A stretch of DNA of 64,000 bases. Origin: Galaxea fascicularis (taxonomy: Eukaryota; Cnidaria; Anthozoa; Scleractinia; Euphylliidae). The DNA lies in contig OX419337.1 of the NCBI GenBank assembly GCA_948470475.1, positions 25,468,791-25,532,790 on the forward strand, in the 5' to 3' direction. Positions 11,049 to 24,500 of this stretch are shown piece by piece. Each line of letters begins with the position of its first letter. Positions within the stretch are counted from its first letter, which is position 1. The notes beneath the pieces are model-generated. The model was given only the letters and a program-made list of their open reading frames with translations, did no database searches and was not told where the DNA came from. The position numbers and the translations under genes were made by a program.

Positions 11049-11367
11049 CTTGATCACATAGCAGATATTTACAACGCAAAATCCAAACGCTCGCATGTTT
11101 TACATTTAATCGTTTTCGCATTTAAGTCAGTAATATCGAAGAATTGAAATTCAATTCGGACGCAGCTACAAGTTTTGATAACTGAGAGTATAGTACAACG
11201 CCGAAACTTGTAAAGAAGTCTAAAAGTTAACCAATAAACATCGCAGTAGCCCTTCCCTTTAACTTGACAAATCAAACAACTTTTTCGAATTTCATTACGT
11301 GGTGATGCTTAGAAGCAGAAAAAGAAAGAGACAGAGACAGAGGAGGAGGAGGATATAACGATCACGA

Positions 11368-11500
11368 TTATGATGGCGGTGACGGTGATGAGTGATGGTG
11401 ATGGTGATGATGATGATGACGGTGATGGTGGTGATGATGGTGATGGTGATGATGATGAAGATGATGGTGGTGGTGGTGATGATGATGATGGCGGTGGTGG

Positions 11501-11549
<49 letters not shown>

Positions 11550-11640
11550 GGTAGTGGTGGTGGTGACGATGACAATGACGATGATGATGGTGTGGGTGGC
11601 GATGGTGATGAGGCGGAGGACAACAAGTATGAAGTGAAAA
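11368..11640 (+). repeat. (GAT/GGT)n trinucleotide-rich tract
   Basis: Long runs of gat, gatgg and ggt triplets. The encoded poly-Asp/Gly, poly-Met/Val and antisense poly-His frames are products of the repeat. The tract lies in the flank upstream of GPCR copy 3. Confidence 0.9.
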
Positions 11641-11729
11641 TGAAGACGATGATAACAATGAGGATGAGAATAAAAAGGAGGAAAGGAAAGAGAAAAAAGA
11701 AGAAAAGGTAGAGAACGAAAAAAGGAAGA

Positions 11730-12740
11730 GGATGAATCACGTCTCATTTTTTTTGCTGAAGCTCAACCGGAACTGTAATCTGTCACTGCTTTGCACTGCT
11801 CACAGCCTGAAAATGTTGTTTAAAAATACGGAAAGATGCAATGAAAAAAACCTCTTGTTAAGGAAACAGTGAATTCAAGATGCTGGTTGAAGAAACTTCA
11901 ACTGGTTGTTTAATCTACTCTCCAATGTTACCAGGACATAATCTCGAAGAAGAGAGCAGGACATTGCCAGATTATCGTCAACTTTCTTCAAATGTGTCAA
12001 ATTAGCGGTAAATTGCATACACAATGTTTTGTTATTTCCACCTTAGCTAAACTGCATACACCGGTCTGGGTAACAGTAATAATACAATTTTTATAGCGCC
12101 CTATCCAAAAGCTCTAAGGTGCTTTACAATTAGAGTTAAAAATTAAAACTGGGTAACAACTAGACAATTATTCATTAAAATAACGCTTAAAAAGACTATC
12201 ATAAGTGTTTCAGCAAAAGCGTCAAATAAGCAAGTAACCAAGGTCGGATTGTGCATCAATGATTGTCACTTGACACGTGATTACCAAACGTAGCAGGCCT
12301 TCATCATCATTATTGGACGCGATCTACTAACAGTAGGTCGGCTGTCATGGATCTCTAACTGTACCGACCTTCCGCTTTTCTTACGCATGCATTATAAGTG
12401 TACCCAAACCATTCTTTGATGTTTTCATCCAGGTAACTCTTGGTCTCCCCGTCTCTTTCCTTACGTGACCAAAATATTGGCATTTTCTTTTCTTTTTGTT
12501 GATAATAATAATAATAATAATAATAATAATCTTGTTGTATTTGCCATTTAAAAACTTACGCCCACATCTCAAAAAGTAGGCGTGAAATTGCACCCACTTC
12601 GTTTATTATTTCCACCTTAAGTAAACTGCACGTATCTTTAAATATTTATGGCTAACGTGGTACATCGATGATTCAGCTGTGAATTAGAATTTTGCTACGA
12701 CGTCACATGCAAGTGATTAAAGTTTACGATTCAACAGATG
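11730..12740 (+). other. Duplicated upstream flank of GPCR copy 3, with small inserts
   Basis: Blocks match the flank of copy 2 (4615-5030). The block ctcaaccggaactgtaat also recurs at about 16795-16810 as ggtcaaccggaactgtaat, a further decayed copy. Inserted within are a dispersed repeat near 12070-12170 (tttatagcgccctatccaaa), an (ATA)n microsatellite at about 12502-12531, and a possible retroelement relic at 12300-12490. No gene is seen. Confidence 0.5.
12300..12490 (-). mobile_element. Possible non-LTR retrotransposon relic
   Basis: The minus strand reads CQYFGHVRKETGRPRVTWM. This resembles the C-terminal 'FGHV...GRPR.TW' stretch common at the end of reverse-transcriptase ORFs of some LINEs. 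The fragment is very short and has no catalytic domain, so this is a weak call. Confidence 0.35.
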
Positions 12741-12774
12741 GCAAGACCGTCATGCTAGCCCACATATAAGTGAT

Positions 12775-13690
12775 CTAAAACGGCCTAAAATGATCTCAAA
12801 TGAGATCTAAATTGAACAAAAGTTATCTTTTAAATTACTTAAATGACCTAAAATGATTTAAAATGACCTAAAGCTGCCTAAATTGGTCTGAAATAATCAA
12901 CAACCGACCAACAAACGGTAGAACAAGGATGTTTGGCCGTCATGCACGCAACGGCGTGTACATGTGTGGTCCAGCTAAAAAAATGGATCGGACTAAGGAA
13001 TAGTGATCGAAGATGATTCAGATTCTCCTTAGGGTCTCCGGAAGCTCCCGAGAGCTCACCGATAAAAAACGATGGCTTCACGAGGAATATTGAAGGTTTC
13101 TGAAGACTTCGGATTGCCGGCAATGGTTTCCGAAAAGTACCAGAGGTTATCAAGTACGATTTTTGAAGATTTCTGATGATTACCCGAAGACTTCGTTGGT
13201 TCAAACTGTAGGCAAAATTCGAACACATTTCCAACAAGGTCTGTTTGGTTTCAGGTAGTCGTGAACATTCTTTGTGATTTTTGATTCGTTCTACTTAGGT
13301 TGTAGGGCTTTTTAGACAAACGTTTAACTGGTTCCTATCAGGCATGATAATCTTATGGATTTGATAATAAATATTACGGGTAGAATCATATTTGATAACG
13401 TTTCGGTGTCCTCATGACACCATCATCAGGTCAAAATAACATATTTAACAGATCACAAGAATATTAATGTTCAAGTTCAAGTTCTTAGTCCCTAGAGGCT
13501 AGGTGAAAAGTTTTGCTTTTATCGAGTCACTGGTTCTAAGTTAATATTAGATCGCTTGCAATCGTTGTTCTACCGTTTGTTGGTCGGTTATTGTCAGTTT
13601 GGTCATTTTAGGCAGTTTTTGGTCATTTTTGATCATTTTAGGTCATTTAAGATAAATTGATCATTTTAGATCATATTAGGCGCGTTGTTA
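12775..13690. mobile_element. Foldback/MITE-like element with long inverted termini
   Basis: The left arm (about 12775-12935) and right arm (about 13560-13690) are imperfect inverted copies of more than 100 bases. They share accgaccaacaaacggtaga and multiple tcattttaggt-type subterminal motifs. The roughly 620-bp interior has no open frame of note. The structure fits a non-autonomous DNA element inserted about 140 bases before GPCR copy 3. The exact ends and target duplication were not resolved. Confidence 0.7.
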
Positions 13691-13830
13691 TAGAGACAAA
13701 AGACGTCATGATTCAAAATCGAACCAAATTTGCATCAGCCGTTATTAAAGGATCAGTGCTCCGTTTCCACGCCTCACAGTAACAGCGTTTTAAAATCGTT
13801 TTGCTAGAACTCTTCAAAATCGAAAGAAAT

Positions 13831-14790
13831 ATGTCTGTTGGTAATGGCTGGAGCGATACCTTTCTTCCGCACTGGTGGAGTGAAGGCCTTTCAAAAGAAA
13901 GAGGTATCGCATTTTGCGCCACTTTAGCGTTGGAAAGCATCTTGGTTGTCTTAGCAAATTGCTTCACCATTGTTCTCTTCACGCTCAACAAGAAACTTCG
14001 TAAGAGAAGTTTAATTCTGGTTGTAAACATGGCGGTTGTTGATCTGGTATTGGGAGCTGTAATATTACCAACTTATGTATATATCACCGGAAATAACGAC
14101 AAGCTATGGACAGCACGAGTGCAAGTGACTCTCAGTCTTCCAATTCCCTTCACCATTGTGCAGATCGTTTTCTTACATGGCTCTTTGCTCTCCGCGGCCG
14201 TAATATCTCTTGAGAGATTTTACGCCATCTACTGGCCGCTGAGGCACCGAACACTAACAAAGCGAACATACTGCAATGTTATTGTGATCATGTGGACAAT
14301 AAGCCTCGTTCTTTCCGTGATGCCCATTGCAAGCCTTTTTACTGAAAAAGTGTATGCACTTTATGGTGTGGTATTACACTTTTGTTTTCTACTTCTCATT
14401 GTATGTTGCTGTAACATCGGCATTTGGATAAAGTTTCGAAACCGAGGTTTTGCTTCCGAACAACAAAACAGAGCGTCCCAAGGCAAACGCTTGACAAAAA
14501 CATTGTTGTTTGTATCTTCTGTTGCTTTGCTGTCGTGGCTTCCATTAATCATTGCACTGGTGGTAGCCGTTAGCACTGAGTTTAGCCCAAGTATCGAAGT
14601 TGCGTGGCGTATTACAGTTGTTCTAAACTATTGCAACGCATTTTGCAATCCAGTTGTGTACGCCTTGAGAATTCCCGAGTTTAGACAAGCTTTTTATTCG
14701 TGTTTTAAAAGAAAGACAGCGATCAATTTAGAACCGAATATAGGAAGCGTTAATTCGGCAGCGATTTCGACGCAGGACACAAAATTGTGA
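13831..14790 (+). CDS. Class A GPCR, copy 3, intronless
   Basis: A 319-residue seven-helix receptor. I choose the ATG at 13831; the open frame extends 10 codons further upstream but without an ATG. TM1 reads LANCFTIVLF, TM2 NMAVVDLVLGA, TM3 ends in ERFYAIYWPLRHR, TM6 has SWLP and TM7 NPVVYALRIPEFRQAF. As in its paralogues, the TM3/second-loop disulfide pair and the TM5 proline are absent. It is the closest relative of copy 2, with shared TYVYITG and TKTLLFVS strings and shared flanks. The foldback element ending near 13690 places mobile DNA directly in its likely promoter. Ligand unknown; a plasma-membrane receptor by family. Confidence 0.93.
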   Translation: MSVGNGWSDTFLPHWWSEGLSKERGIAFCATLALESILVVLANCFTIVLFTLNKKLRKRSLILVVNMAVVDLVLGAVILPTYVYITGNNDKLWTARVQVTLSLPIPFTIVQIVFLHGSLLSAAVISLERFYAIYWPLRHRTLTKRTYCNVIVIMWTISLVLSVMPIASLFTEKVYALYGVVLHFCFLLLIVCCCNIGIWIKFRNRGFASEQQNRASQGKRLTKTLLFVSSVALLSWLPLIIALVVAVSTEFSPSIEVAWRITVVLNYCNAFCNPVVYALRIPEFRQAFYSCFKRKTAINLEPNIGSVNSAAISTQDTKL

Positions 14791-15183
14791 ATTTTGAAAA
14801 CACTTGGCAGCCGTCGACAGCTATCCTGTAGAACGTACGTTATGAACATCAAATTGTCAGTAAAAAGAAAAGCAATCAGTGAATGGATCCGGAGCTCCAT
14901 ACCCGATGAAGCCATTAACTTTGTGATGCATGGAGACGAAACGAATACTCAGAAATTTTAACTTCGACCGCACTAATTTTGTGATCAATAGGTTTGTGAA
15001 AAGTGAAATGTGAGCAAATATCGTGTTCGACTGTTTTCTTTTTCGTGCAATCTAAAGGGAATATGAGTTCATTTGCAATTGTGAATATTTATTGGCATTA
15101 TACTTTACCGGTAATTAAGAGAGATCGACACAAGATTATAATAACTATCATCAAATGTTACTTTGGATTACATATTGAACACC

Positions 15184-15189
15184 AATAAA
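15184..15189 (+). promoter_or_regulatory. Putative poly(A) signal of GPCR copy 3
   Basis: AATAAA in the context gaacaccaataaac, about 390 bases after the stop. The context is conserved with that after copy 2. Confidence 0.6.
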
Positions 15190-15195
15190 CTGAAA

Positions 15196-16145
15196 TTATA
15201 TCCTAGCTGCATTCGGTTTGTTCATCTCTGTCTCGGAGAGATACAAAGTTTAAGGCTTCATTTCAATTAACAATAAAAATATTTGATATCTTGTGAATCA
15301 AAGTAGAATTCAGTTTCGACAAAAGCTGAGTAAATAAAGCACAACCTCCCATAAGATACGTGACTATGAATACTTCCAGAAAACAAACTGTTTCAAAATT
15401 AACTGAGGTCATTTAGAGCGTTTGACGAATAAGAAGGCAAACGTGATCTTTGTTGACCCAGCTGTGCTGCGATCGCAAACTGAAAGTTGTGCGATTGTCG
15501 CTTGGGAGTCGGTTTTGCAAATTGCCTACATTTGGCAACAAAACGCTTCGTTCATGATTGTTGCGTGTTTGAAGGAGGTTTCGGGGGGACATGAATACCC
15601 TTGAGGAATTTTTCTTTCACAATCGGCGGCTGATGAAAGGTGTGTGGGAAATGGCGTGAAGGATATTTTGATCTTTTAAAGTGTAAAGTTTACAAGTTAA
15701 ATGCACCGTGTAATTAGCACTAAAGTACGCAATCAGAAGTCTTTTGGCGTAGTAATTTCGAAATTTTGAAAATAACTTGATTAGAGTGATGTTGCAATAT
15801 TTTCGAAACGCACTTTCATCTGTATACTGGACTAATTTTTTGATCACCAGTTTTCTGAAAAGTGAAATGTGAACAAATAAAGGGCAGCCCTAGCTGCCAA
15901 ATTCAGTTTGTTTACCTTTGTCTTGGAGAAGCACAAAGTTTAAGGTTTCATTTCAATTATAAAATCGCTTATGACTGACAAAAAATTTCTATATCTTCTG
16001 GATCAAAGCAGTTTCTGACAAGAGCTGGGTAAACCATGAAAATAGCTAGCCACAAGAAACATGCCTATAAATATTTCTAGAACACGAACTGTATGAAAAT
16101 TAAGGTCATTTATGACGTTTGATGAATGAGAAGGTAAGCGCGATT
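15196..16145 (+). repeat. Tandemly duplicated 3' flank of GPCR copy 3
   Basis: The stretch 15196-15445 (agctgcattcggtttgttca... to gacgaataagaaggcaaac) is repeated in diverged form at about 15890-16145 (agctgccaaattcagtttgt... to gatgaatgagaaggtaagc). The spacing is about 690 bases. The block gaaaagtgaaatgtgagcaa also recurs at both positions just before each copy. No receptor coding sequence survives between them. This looks like the footprint of a lost or incomplete gene duplication. Confidence 0.7.
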
Positions 16146-18501
16146 TAAGTCTGGTCTTACTTTGTCTTCCTAAGGCAACCACTTGCCTCCACCCTTCCTG
16201 TAACAATATTAATGAAGTACTCAGTTGATCATTGTTACTCTGCGGCCCTATCATATTGCGGGCTCAAGTGAACAGTGACGCTTCGGATACGTTTATGGCC
16301 GGTTTAAGTCTGTTCTGTCATTAAACCGTTGTTGTGTTTAACCGGTATCCCAAGTTGTGAGGATCACCACCCTTTTCGTCAGCATGTGACCGATGTCTGA
16401 GAATATCTTTAACTCGAAAAACATTTCCATGAAATCTTAATCCAAAAGGTTGTAAATTTACAGATACAACATCTGTACTATGGAACGTTGACTGAAGTAG
16501 TCTGCATCTATTTAACTTAGGAAGAAACACCAATTCGAGAAAGGAAATTTGTGCTTAAGGTTGATCCCAAATCTGTGCTGTACCGTTACTAAATCTCAGT
16601 ATTTTCTGTCACTCGACATTCTTAAGTGGTTTTCATCAATAAAATAAAATAAAATAAAATGAAATAAATACGTTTGGAAACATGAATAACGTTCAGAAAC
16701 CAGAACGTTGAAAAACAGGTACAAAGAAAAGAAAAAGGAAACGAATAGGAAGAGTATATGGATGTATAACTCCGTCTAGTTTTTGTCTGAAGGTCAACCG
16801 GAACTGTAATTTACTGGAAAAAAGGAAATGATTTTAATATCAAGTAAGGCAGTTAAGTATCTGTAAATGAAAGTCACATGATCAAGCAACTCATTTATCC
16901 TCTATCTATTTGGCATTACACTACTTCCAGCTGGTAATCAAACTCAAAGGAAGACGCAAACTTGGCACCAAGTACACAATAGCTGAACACGCCCTTCAAC
17001 TTTCTTCATTGTGTTTGGAAAGTAACCCTCAACAGTAAGTATTAAACGTTATGCTGATGAGCGTAATGCTGAACTCCACTACTGCTCAAAAATCATGACA
17101 TCAAGCTAAAGTTCTTCCAAGCCAATAAGATTCGCCAGAAGGACACGAATTGAGACTGTGAATTTCGGATACACAGAACACAACCCAAGTCCAGCTTTAG
17201 CCTCAATGGTGACGAACATCTAATTTCTCGTTACAATTTATTACTTAACCAAACATATAGGACATGAGAATAGGATACGAGATCACCTCGGACAAAATGT
17301 CTTTATCATTAGGCAAATTCTTCCCGTTGCTATCACGAGAAATGTTAGAGATGAGAACAAACGAACGAGGTCCTCTATTGATGTTAATAATGGCACTTCC
17401 GGGTTATACGTTCATCCCACACAGTGGAGTTTGTTCCTTTTTGCTTAGAGCTTAAACCAAAGATATAATTACTGTTACAAAAGATGTAAGCAGTGTAATG
17501 CAACAATCACAATTCAAAGCAAATACATGCAAACGGCGATCAAGCGCCGGAAAATTTGGTTTTGGTTCCCTAAGGTAGGAGTTAATTTATTTATTTTTTG
17601 GGATCCAGAGAACAGGTCTTGGAAAAATCACTCAGACCCGCCACTCTGACGGTGCACATGGAATACACTCCCCTGCCCGTGATTGACGTGAGTCAATCAA
17701 TCACTTCTGAAGAGTTCACCAGAAACTACACAAGGAGACTACGGAATCTCCACCCAAATGAAGGTGATTTCTGAACAAAGGATTCCATGAGACATGCTAG
17801 TATTTGAGAGTTTCAACACAAATGACAAACAGAAAATTACTGATCACAGACTTCTAAGAGGCGAAACTCAGTGCTGTTGAAAAAATATTGTCAGTCTCAA
17901 TGGATTAGCATACTCCGAGTTTGCTGCATAGCTCTCTTAGGCAAATGTAGTGTTTATAAATGTGATGATCACTTGCGTCTTCATTGCTCTCTTAATTAAT
18001 ATTGTTCAACACACTTTAGTTGCTAAATGGTTGACAAATGCCAGTTGGTCGTCCGTGCGTACTCTGATAACGCGCAGATACCCAATGGCTAATGCAGTGC
18101 TACTGAACGACGCTTGTATGTGGCTAACAACTGTAATCCAAATTTCAAACTTTTTCAAGAGGATTGCATACAAGGACTTTTTTCGGATACACACCACATT
18201 TGCACGTCTTTACCTTAATCAAAATCTCATCTCGACTACGCGAATTTTACTTCGACCTTTGAATAAATACACGTACTTTTGTACAAAACACTTTCGTTGG
18301 CTCTCGGAAATAGTCAGGGCGCTCTAAATCCGAAGAGTTTTTAAACTATGCAGGGAAATTGCGAAACCTCTTTGGACGTTTATCGGTAAAGGGGGAGGGG
18401 GTCTATGGAAGGCCAAGCCTGTTAAAATGTGTGAAAATGGAATCTGTTTCATCTCAACGCTTTACAGACTTCTCACAAAGTTTTTCATCCATTAGTTTCA
18501 G
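16146..18501 (+). other. Region without a recognised gene
   Basis: It contains a short (AAAAT)n microsatellite (about 16639-16661) and a decayed copy of a GPCR upstream block at about 16759-16812 (ggtcaaccggaactgtaat). The missing 5' exons of the downstream C2-domain gene could lie here or further upstream, but I could not identify any with confidence. Confidence 0.4.
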
Positions 18502-21500
18502 GTGTTCTGCTCGTGTGCGCCCACAGCGGTCAGAACCTGGTGCCAATGGACAAACACGGACTAAGTGACCCCTACTGCATCATATATGAAAACTGCAGGC
18601 AGGTGCGAAAGTGAAAACCTTAAATCAAGTTGATGACACCGAGTCGCATACAAATGGTTGTTATGCATGCAGTTCAGATAGTAGTGAAATTTAAAAAAAA
18701 ATTGGCCTTAGCAGAGTTTGAAGTCAGCCCTCTGGCTAATGCTAACACTACTCTTCCTTAAATTTTCCTTTCTTTGACTGATACGGAAACACACCAAGCT
18801 GCTCAGAATCTTTCAGGTAAGGTAAGGGCGCGGCCTGTCCAGACGCGAAACCTCAACACAAGGCTTCTCCTTGCTGCACCTTGACAAGTGAAAGGGTACC
18901 ATAAGCAAAGTGTCTATACACCACATTAATGTTTAGTCTACACTGTGAGTAGTAGTTCTACAGAAATCGGGTACTGCCTTAAACCGAAAACTGAGTTGAG
19001 CTCTGTACGTCTCCAGTCTTCACACTTACACTCTTACCTGTGCTTAATAACTGTACTAGCAAATCACGAAAATGTACTCACAAGAGTCTCAGCACCAAAT
19101 GTAATGTCACCACAGTTGCCAAGTGTGAACACGCTCAAATTTAGTCACCGATCTTTCAAGTCAAACAATGCTCTCCACTAAACGCAACTGTCTCAAGGAA
19201 TATCTATATTTCACGCATGGATGTTTTGTTTTGTTTAGGCTAAGCATGGAGAGGAGGTGAAGGGTACTTTAAACCCCGTGTGGGACACAATGGTTGAGAT
19301 ACTTGTAGCAGATTTCACGCAGGTTTGTAGTCACCTGACAGATCTTAACTTGTTGTCCCTGCTTAGACCGGTTCTCAACTGAGCCACACGAGCTGAACAA
19401 CCGTTTCCTTTGGTTTCGCTAATTTACATTATGATCGCTTGGAAAACTGAAAAAATCCGCGCCAACCAATAAGAAGTAAAACAAAAGCTAATCGTGACTG
19501 TCAAGTGTGCATTTTCCGATTCAGGGGCTCGTTGCGATTGTTGTTATCGAACAGAGTATTGGGTTTTCGTTTTACGGTTGAAAATTGCTGTAACATCAAA
19601 AAGCATTGTCTGTTGTCAGTTTGAACCCACAAAACCAATCCGTTATACAGAGGAGGCTGTTTAAGAGTGAGTTTTTCGGAAACAACAAAAGGACCAGGAA
19701 AAAATTATAGCTCGTAAATTTTAGGAATATTAGAAACAGGATTACCTTCTCTTACATTTATTATCCTTATTTTAAGTGAACTGTTGGGCGCGCGAATAAT
19801 ATGCTATTTCGGTTGTCTTCTCCATCTTTTTTAGACGACACTATCCTTTGTCGTCTTGGACAAAGACACGTCGAATGCCATCAAGATGATCAAAGAAGAC
19901 AGAGGAGACTTCATGGGGTCCTGCAACCTGTCCTTGACTGAGGTAAGAGATGGCGATACGGCATGAAGATAAGCGAAACTGGGGCGAGAAGCTGGTCAGA
20001 ACAAACACGGCCTCTGGTGAATTCCTTCGAACTAAAAGCTTTACTTCTCTCCCCTTGATGGGATGCTGGTTCATCACAGGATACCCAAAATAAAGTGACT
20101 AGGAATATTACTACCTCCCACTCGACGGGATGCTAGCCCATCACAGGATACCCAGCCTGAAGTAATCCGCTGTATTCCTACTATTCCAGGATTGAATGTC
20201 AATCGATCCTAGTTTAACTTCTTCTCCACCAACATTTGGTTAGGTCACCCTGACAGAAGAGACTAGAGGACTGTCTTGTCTAAGATCCCCAATACTGGGT
20301 ATAAGCTGAATCGCCAACTCAATTACATGTGGCATCATCGTGAAAAAAAGCTCTATGAAGTTAATTTGTATTTTGATTGGCTACGTGGCCACGGATATGA
20401 GTGACATTGACAACTGAGTCCTCTTCAGCTTATGGACTGGTTTGAGGAAAGCCAGCAACTCAATCAAACATTAAACGTCAAGTCGGTTGCTAACACAATT
20501 CATTCCGTGTTTTCTTCATCAAAGGAATCGCCTATAATCTTCAAGAAAAATCTCGACTTGCTGTACAAAGTCAAGGGTTCGGGTATGATGAAGGCCGGGA
20601 AGCTGTGTGTGTCTGCGGTTTTTAGACCCGTACCATCCGTCGCTAATTCGGGTAAGTACGCATGCGCGGTCAAGATTGACTAATACCGACTGAACCTCAG
20701 CAGTAAAGTTTTTATAATACTACTCCACATATCATTCTGTATCTATGATGACTTTCCCTGCATTGGGGGCGACGGTATTCTAATCGAAGATAGTAAGGAA
20801 AGATAAAATGCGCGGATCATACCCCTGCGTCCCTTGGTAATAGCATATTCAGCTTTAGTTGTTTCTTAGTTCCCGGCAACATGAATCCAAGCTTAATAAT
20901 CTGCGCACAAAAATGTTCAGTAAATAAAGGGAAATCAGTGCCTGCATCACATTTTAAGAGCTGCTGTTTTTCCTTTCCTCCAGAAATTCAAGAAATAGGC
21001 CAAGGTCTTCCAGAGGGTGAACCACCAGGACCAGTAAGTAATTCTGCACACTAACCCTTAAGTGCAATTCCAAAAACAGAGGTCCCCAAAACTAACGACT
21101 ACCTGAAAGTTGCGATAATTTTCGGACCTCCGTAGTAATTCCAGAAAGTAACGCCCCAGTTGAAAATGCCATGGTGACAAGCGACCCTTTGCATGTAGGA
21201 TGTGAGTAGCCTCTAATTTCGGTGATGGCGACTGTGGAACGGGCAAAATACATGCGCTTGCACGAAATCGCGACGAAATGCGACCCCAGGGAATAGAATA
21301 AATGGGAAAAAGAGAATTTCAGTGACGCCGATCGAGATTATTACGCAATTATTAGGCTCCCATAGTACGATTAAGATATACGAAGATGCAAAGCAAATAG
21401 CAGATTAAAATCATTCCTGTTTGACTTGAAAACATTTTAGAAAGATGCCAAGACTGATGCACAAACACTGGAAGCTTTACTGAGAGCAGGTATAAAGGCA

Positions 21501-24500
21501 ATTTCAAAGAAAACGCGATCGTTTGTAGTGGGTGCCAGAAAAGGGAAAATGAGCACTCAGTGTCTTATAAGGGGGAACAACGGCACCCGGTGTGAATTAG
21601 AGCGCTGGATTTGTAATCCGGTGGTCGCAGGTTCAAGTTTGGGGCCAGTGAGGCCCGTTTCTCGAAAGTCCCGAAAACTTTTCGGGCCCGAAAAGCCATC
21701 TCTAAACCTACAAGCTGCTTATTCTAATAAGCTAGTCTTTTATTACGATTTCAGGATACGACGGGGCAAATTTGTTGCAAAATTTCACACCCGGAAACGT
21801 CTTCGATTTTGATAAACGTAGGAAGTTATGGCACCCGAAGAAGGTCCGAAAAGTTTCGGGGTTTTCGAGAAACGCACCCCTGTTTCGGTAGTCCCGACCA
21901 CCCTTGTGAAATAGCCAACTGGTTCACCTCTTACTCGTTAGTATTTCTAGCAATGTTCTGGTTGATTTGGATTATTTGTTTCTGATTATTTGAGTGGAGT
22001 GCCTTAAAATATTTGTAATACTCGTAATAACCAATCAGAGTCCTAAATTAAACACTTCGCTGAAAAAATGAATTATGTTAGGTGGACTGTAGTTCCTAAT
22101 AGTTGCTACTTGTTACTTCTTCCTTTGGCAGAAAGAGGAACACTTGAGATTAATATTTACCAAGGGCGGTCTCTCGTGGCAAAAGATGTCAATGGTAATT
22201 AGTCCTTTTCATTTTGTGTTGGCACCTTATGAGTGTAAGCAACAGACCTGGAGAATCCGTCGTTGCATTCTATCACGTCCTCTGTCATTTGCTCTTCTCA
22301 GGTCCATTTAAAAAATTTCCAAATTTGATCGACATTGGCTAAATTGGACGTTTGTGAGAAAAAAATGTTGAAGACGAAACAGTATTGTTTGACACGGTTT
22401 CAACATCCATTTTACATTTATTTATAAAAGGCCAACAACAACAACAACTTTATTCCAGAATTCCCATTTCTAAACATGGTACTACCGATAAAACCGAAGA
22501 TGTAAATAAGAACATAATAAGAATATTAATATTGATTACAAAGACAATATATTAAACGTAGGTGTATTTGTAAATTAATCACACCGTCTTAATAAATATG
22601 ACTTGCTCTTTTTTCAGCAGTCAATCAACATATATATTATATAAAAAAAGTCATGGCAAAGAAATGAGAACCCTTGGTTCCTTTCGTGTGCTTGTGATTA
22701 CTCTAGAAACGTTGAAGGAAGAATTTATACAGTTAACACGATTTATTATTTTCCACAAAAAAAAGAAATGTTAAAGCGATGTTGAACGAAAGTTCATTTT
22801 AAATTTGTTTAAACAAACTTTTAACACTTTCCATAAGGTCAACAATGTTGAACAACCGCTTTAAATGGTTTACATGCACATTTGATTAAACCGAAAATAT
22901 TAAACAAAAGTCAAAACTCGGAGTTTGATTGGATTTCGTTTAGCAGTGCGCGTTTTCTCTGATCATGCACGGATGACGTCAAAACGTGGTAACAACATAA
23001 GTCACTGTACTCGCCTGCGACTCATGGCCTTATTCTTGATCTTACCATGTTTTTATGTCATCTGTGCGCGATCAGAGTACGCACACACAGTGACATGCAG
23101 GTGAAGGAAGCACTAACGATCTCTGACAGTTATCTTTGGAGATCATTTCATCTATTCCCATGACTTAAATGTTTGAATAAGTAGTGTTATTCTAAGGGGA
23201 AATTACATGTTGATCACTGTTGGAGTATTATTGCAGGTAAAAGTGACCCGTTTGTGACAGTGAAGGAAGGAAGTGATGGAAAAGAGAAGTTTAGAACTCG
23301 AACAATTGTCAACACACTGGACCCCGTGTGGAATGAAACTGCTATTGTTGCCATGCCCGACACAAATGGATTACTGCTTCTGGTAAGAAGATTTGCCTCG
23401 GTACTGGAATGAAGCCGGTACTAAAACTTCAAGCAATGTTAAGTTCACTCTGAGTCTCGCACGTGTGACAAATTGAATACTGATAAATCCGATAAACTGT
23501 GAAACCTCTTTTCACGTCCCTTGGTCAGGTCTCTCAGGCTTAAAACCGAGAGAAAACCGAGAGAAAACCGCCAGACAAATAGAAGTCCTGGCTTTCGATG
23601 GATAAATTAAACCGACAGAGGAGAGAAGTGTTCGGTTAAGCACAATCGAATGAAGCATATTAAATTGAACACCGTTTGCTTATGTCATTTTGTACTTGTT
23701 TTTTAGGAAGTATGGGACAAAGATCCTCTGACTCAAGAAAGAATGGGGCAAATAGGATTTACAACAGAGAAACTCAAAGACTTGGCAAAGGTGAGAAAGT
23801 GAAAGAAGAGATGGTGTTTCATCCCTATGTATTTGCCTATAAGAACGTAGTGGGATATACAAACTTACATATCCACAAATCCAAGTCTCAAAAAATCTGG
23901 TGGGAAGCATATGGCACCGCGTCGTTTTCCGGTTACTTACTTACTTTAGACCACAAGATATTTCTTATCAAAGAAATGACCAAGAAGAATACTATTTACA
24001 TACAAGGTTGCATTTGTTAGTACGAGTATAGTGCATTAATACTTCATAAAACAGCAACCGTTTTCTCATTTGTGTTCAGGCCCCTTACGAGAAGGATTGG
24101 TATCGACTCCGAGGAGTAAAAAGTGGAGAATTGCAAATAGCTTTCAAGTACACATCTCCACAGGTGAGCTGAAGGTTCCGTACAAGATGTGCACGTTTCG
24201 AGTCGAGACGAGTCGAGTATCCCTTTCATTGGTTAAAAAGAACTAGCAGCAGCTTTCGTTAACTGAAGACAGAAGTTCCAATCGAGTCACATTTCTCAAA
24301 AACATTCTGAGCCCTCATCTGGAGTCGAAAGCGTACCGAGATTCCTGCTTATTGTTCAAAGTGAGCCATGTGCGACTTATGAGACAAGCAGGCAGATCTC
24401 TTCGTACTCGTGGAGTAAAGCTTGTGACCCACGACATCGTGCAACATTTTGTTGAGCAACAAATGTTGAACGATGTTGCAGCAACTTTTTGAACGGAATA

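Noticed and set aside
11295..11747. Poly-Asp/Gly, poly-Met/Val and poly-His/poly-Ser open frames
   Set aside because: All are translations of one trinucleotide tract in different frames.
17950..18327. A 125-codon open frame before the first C2 exon
   Set aside because: It has no recognisable domain, its composition is like non-coding DNA, and it does not join the C2 exon in the required phase.
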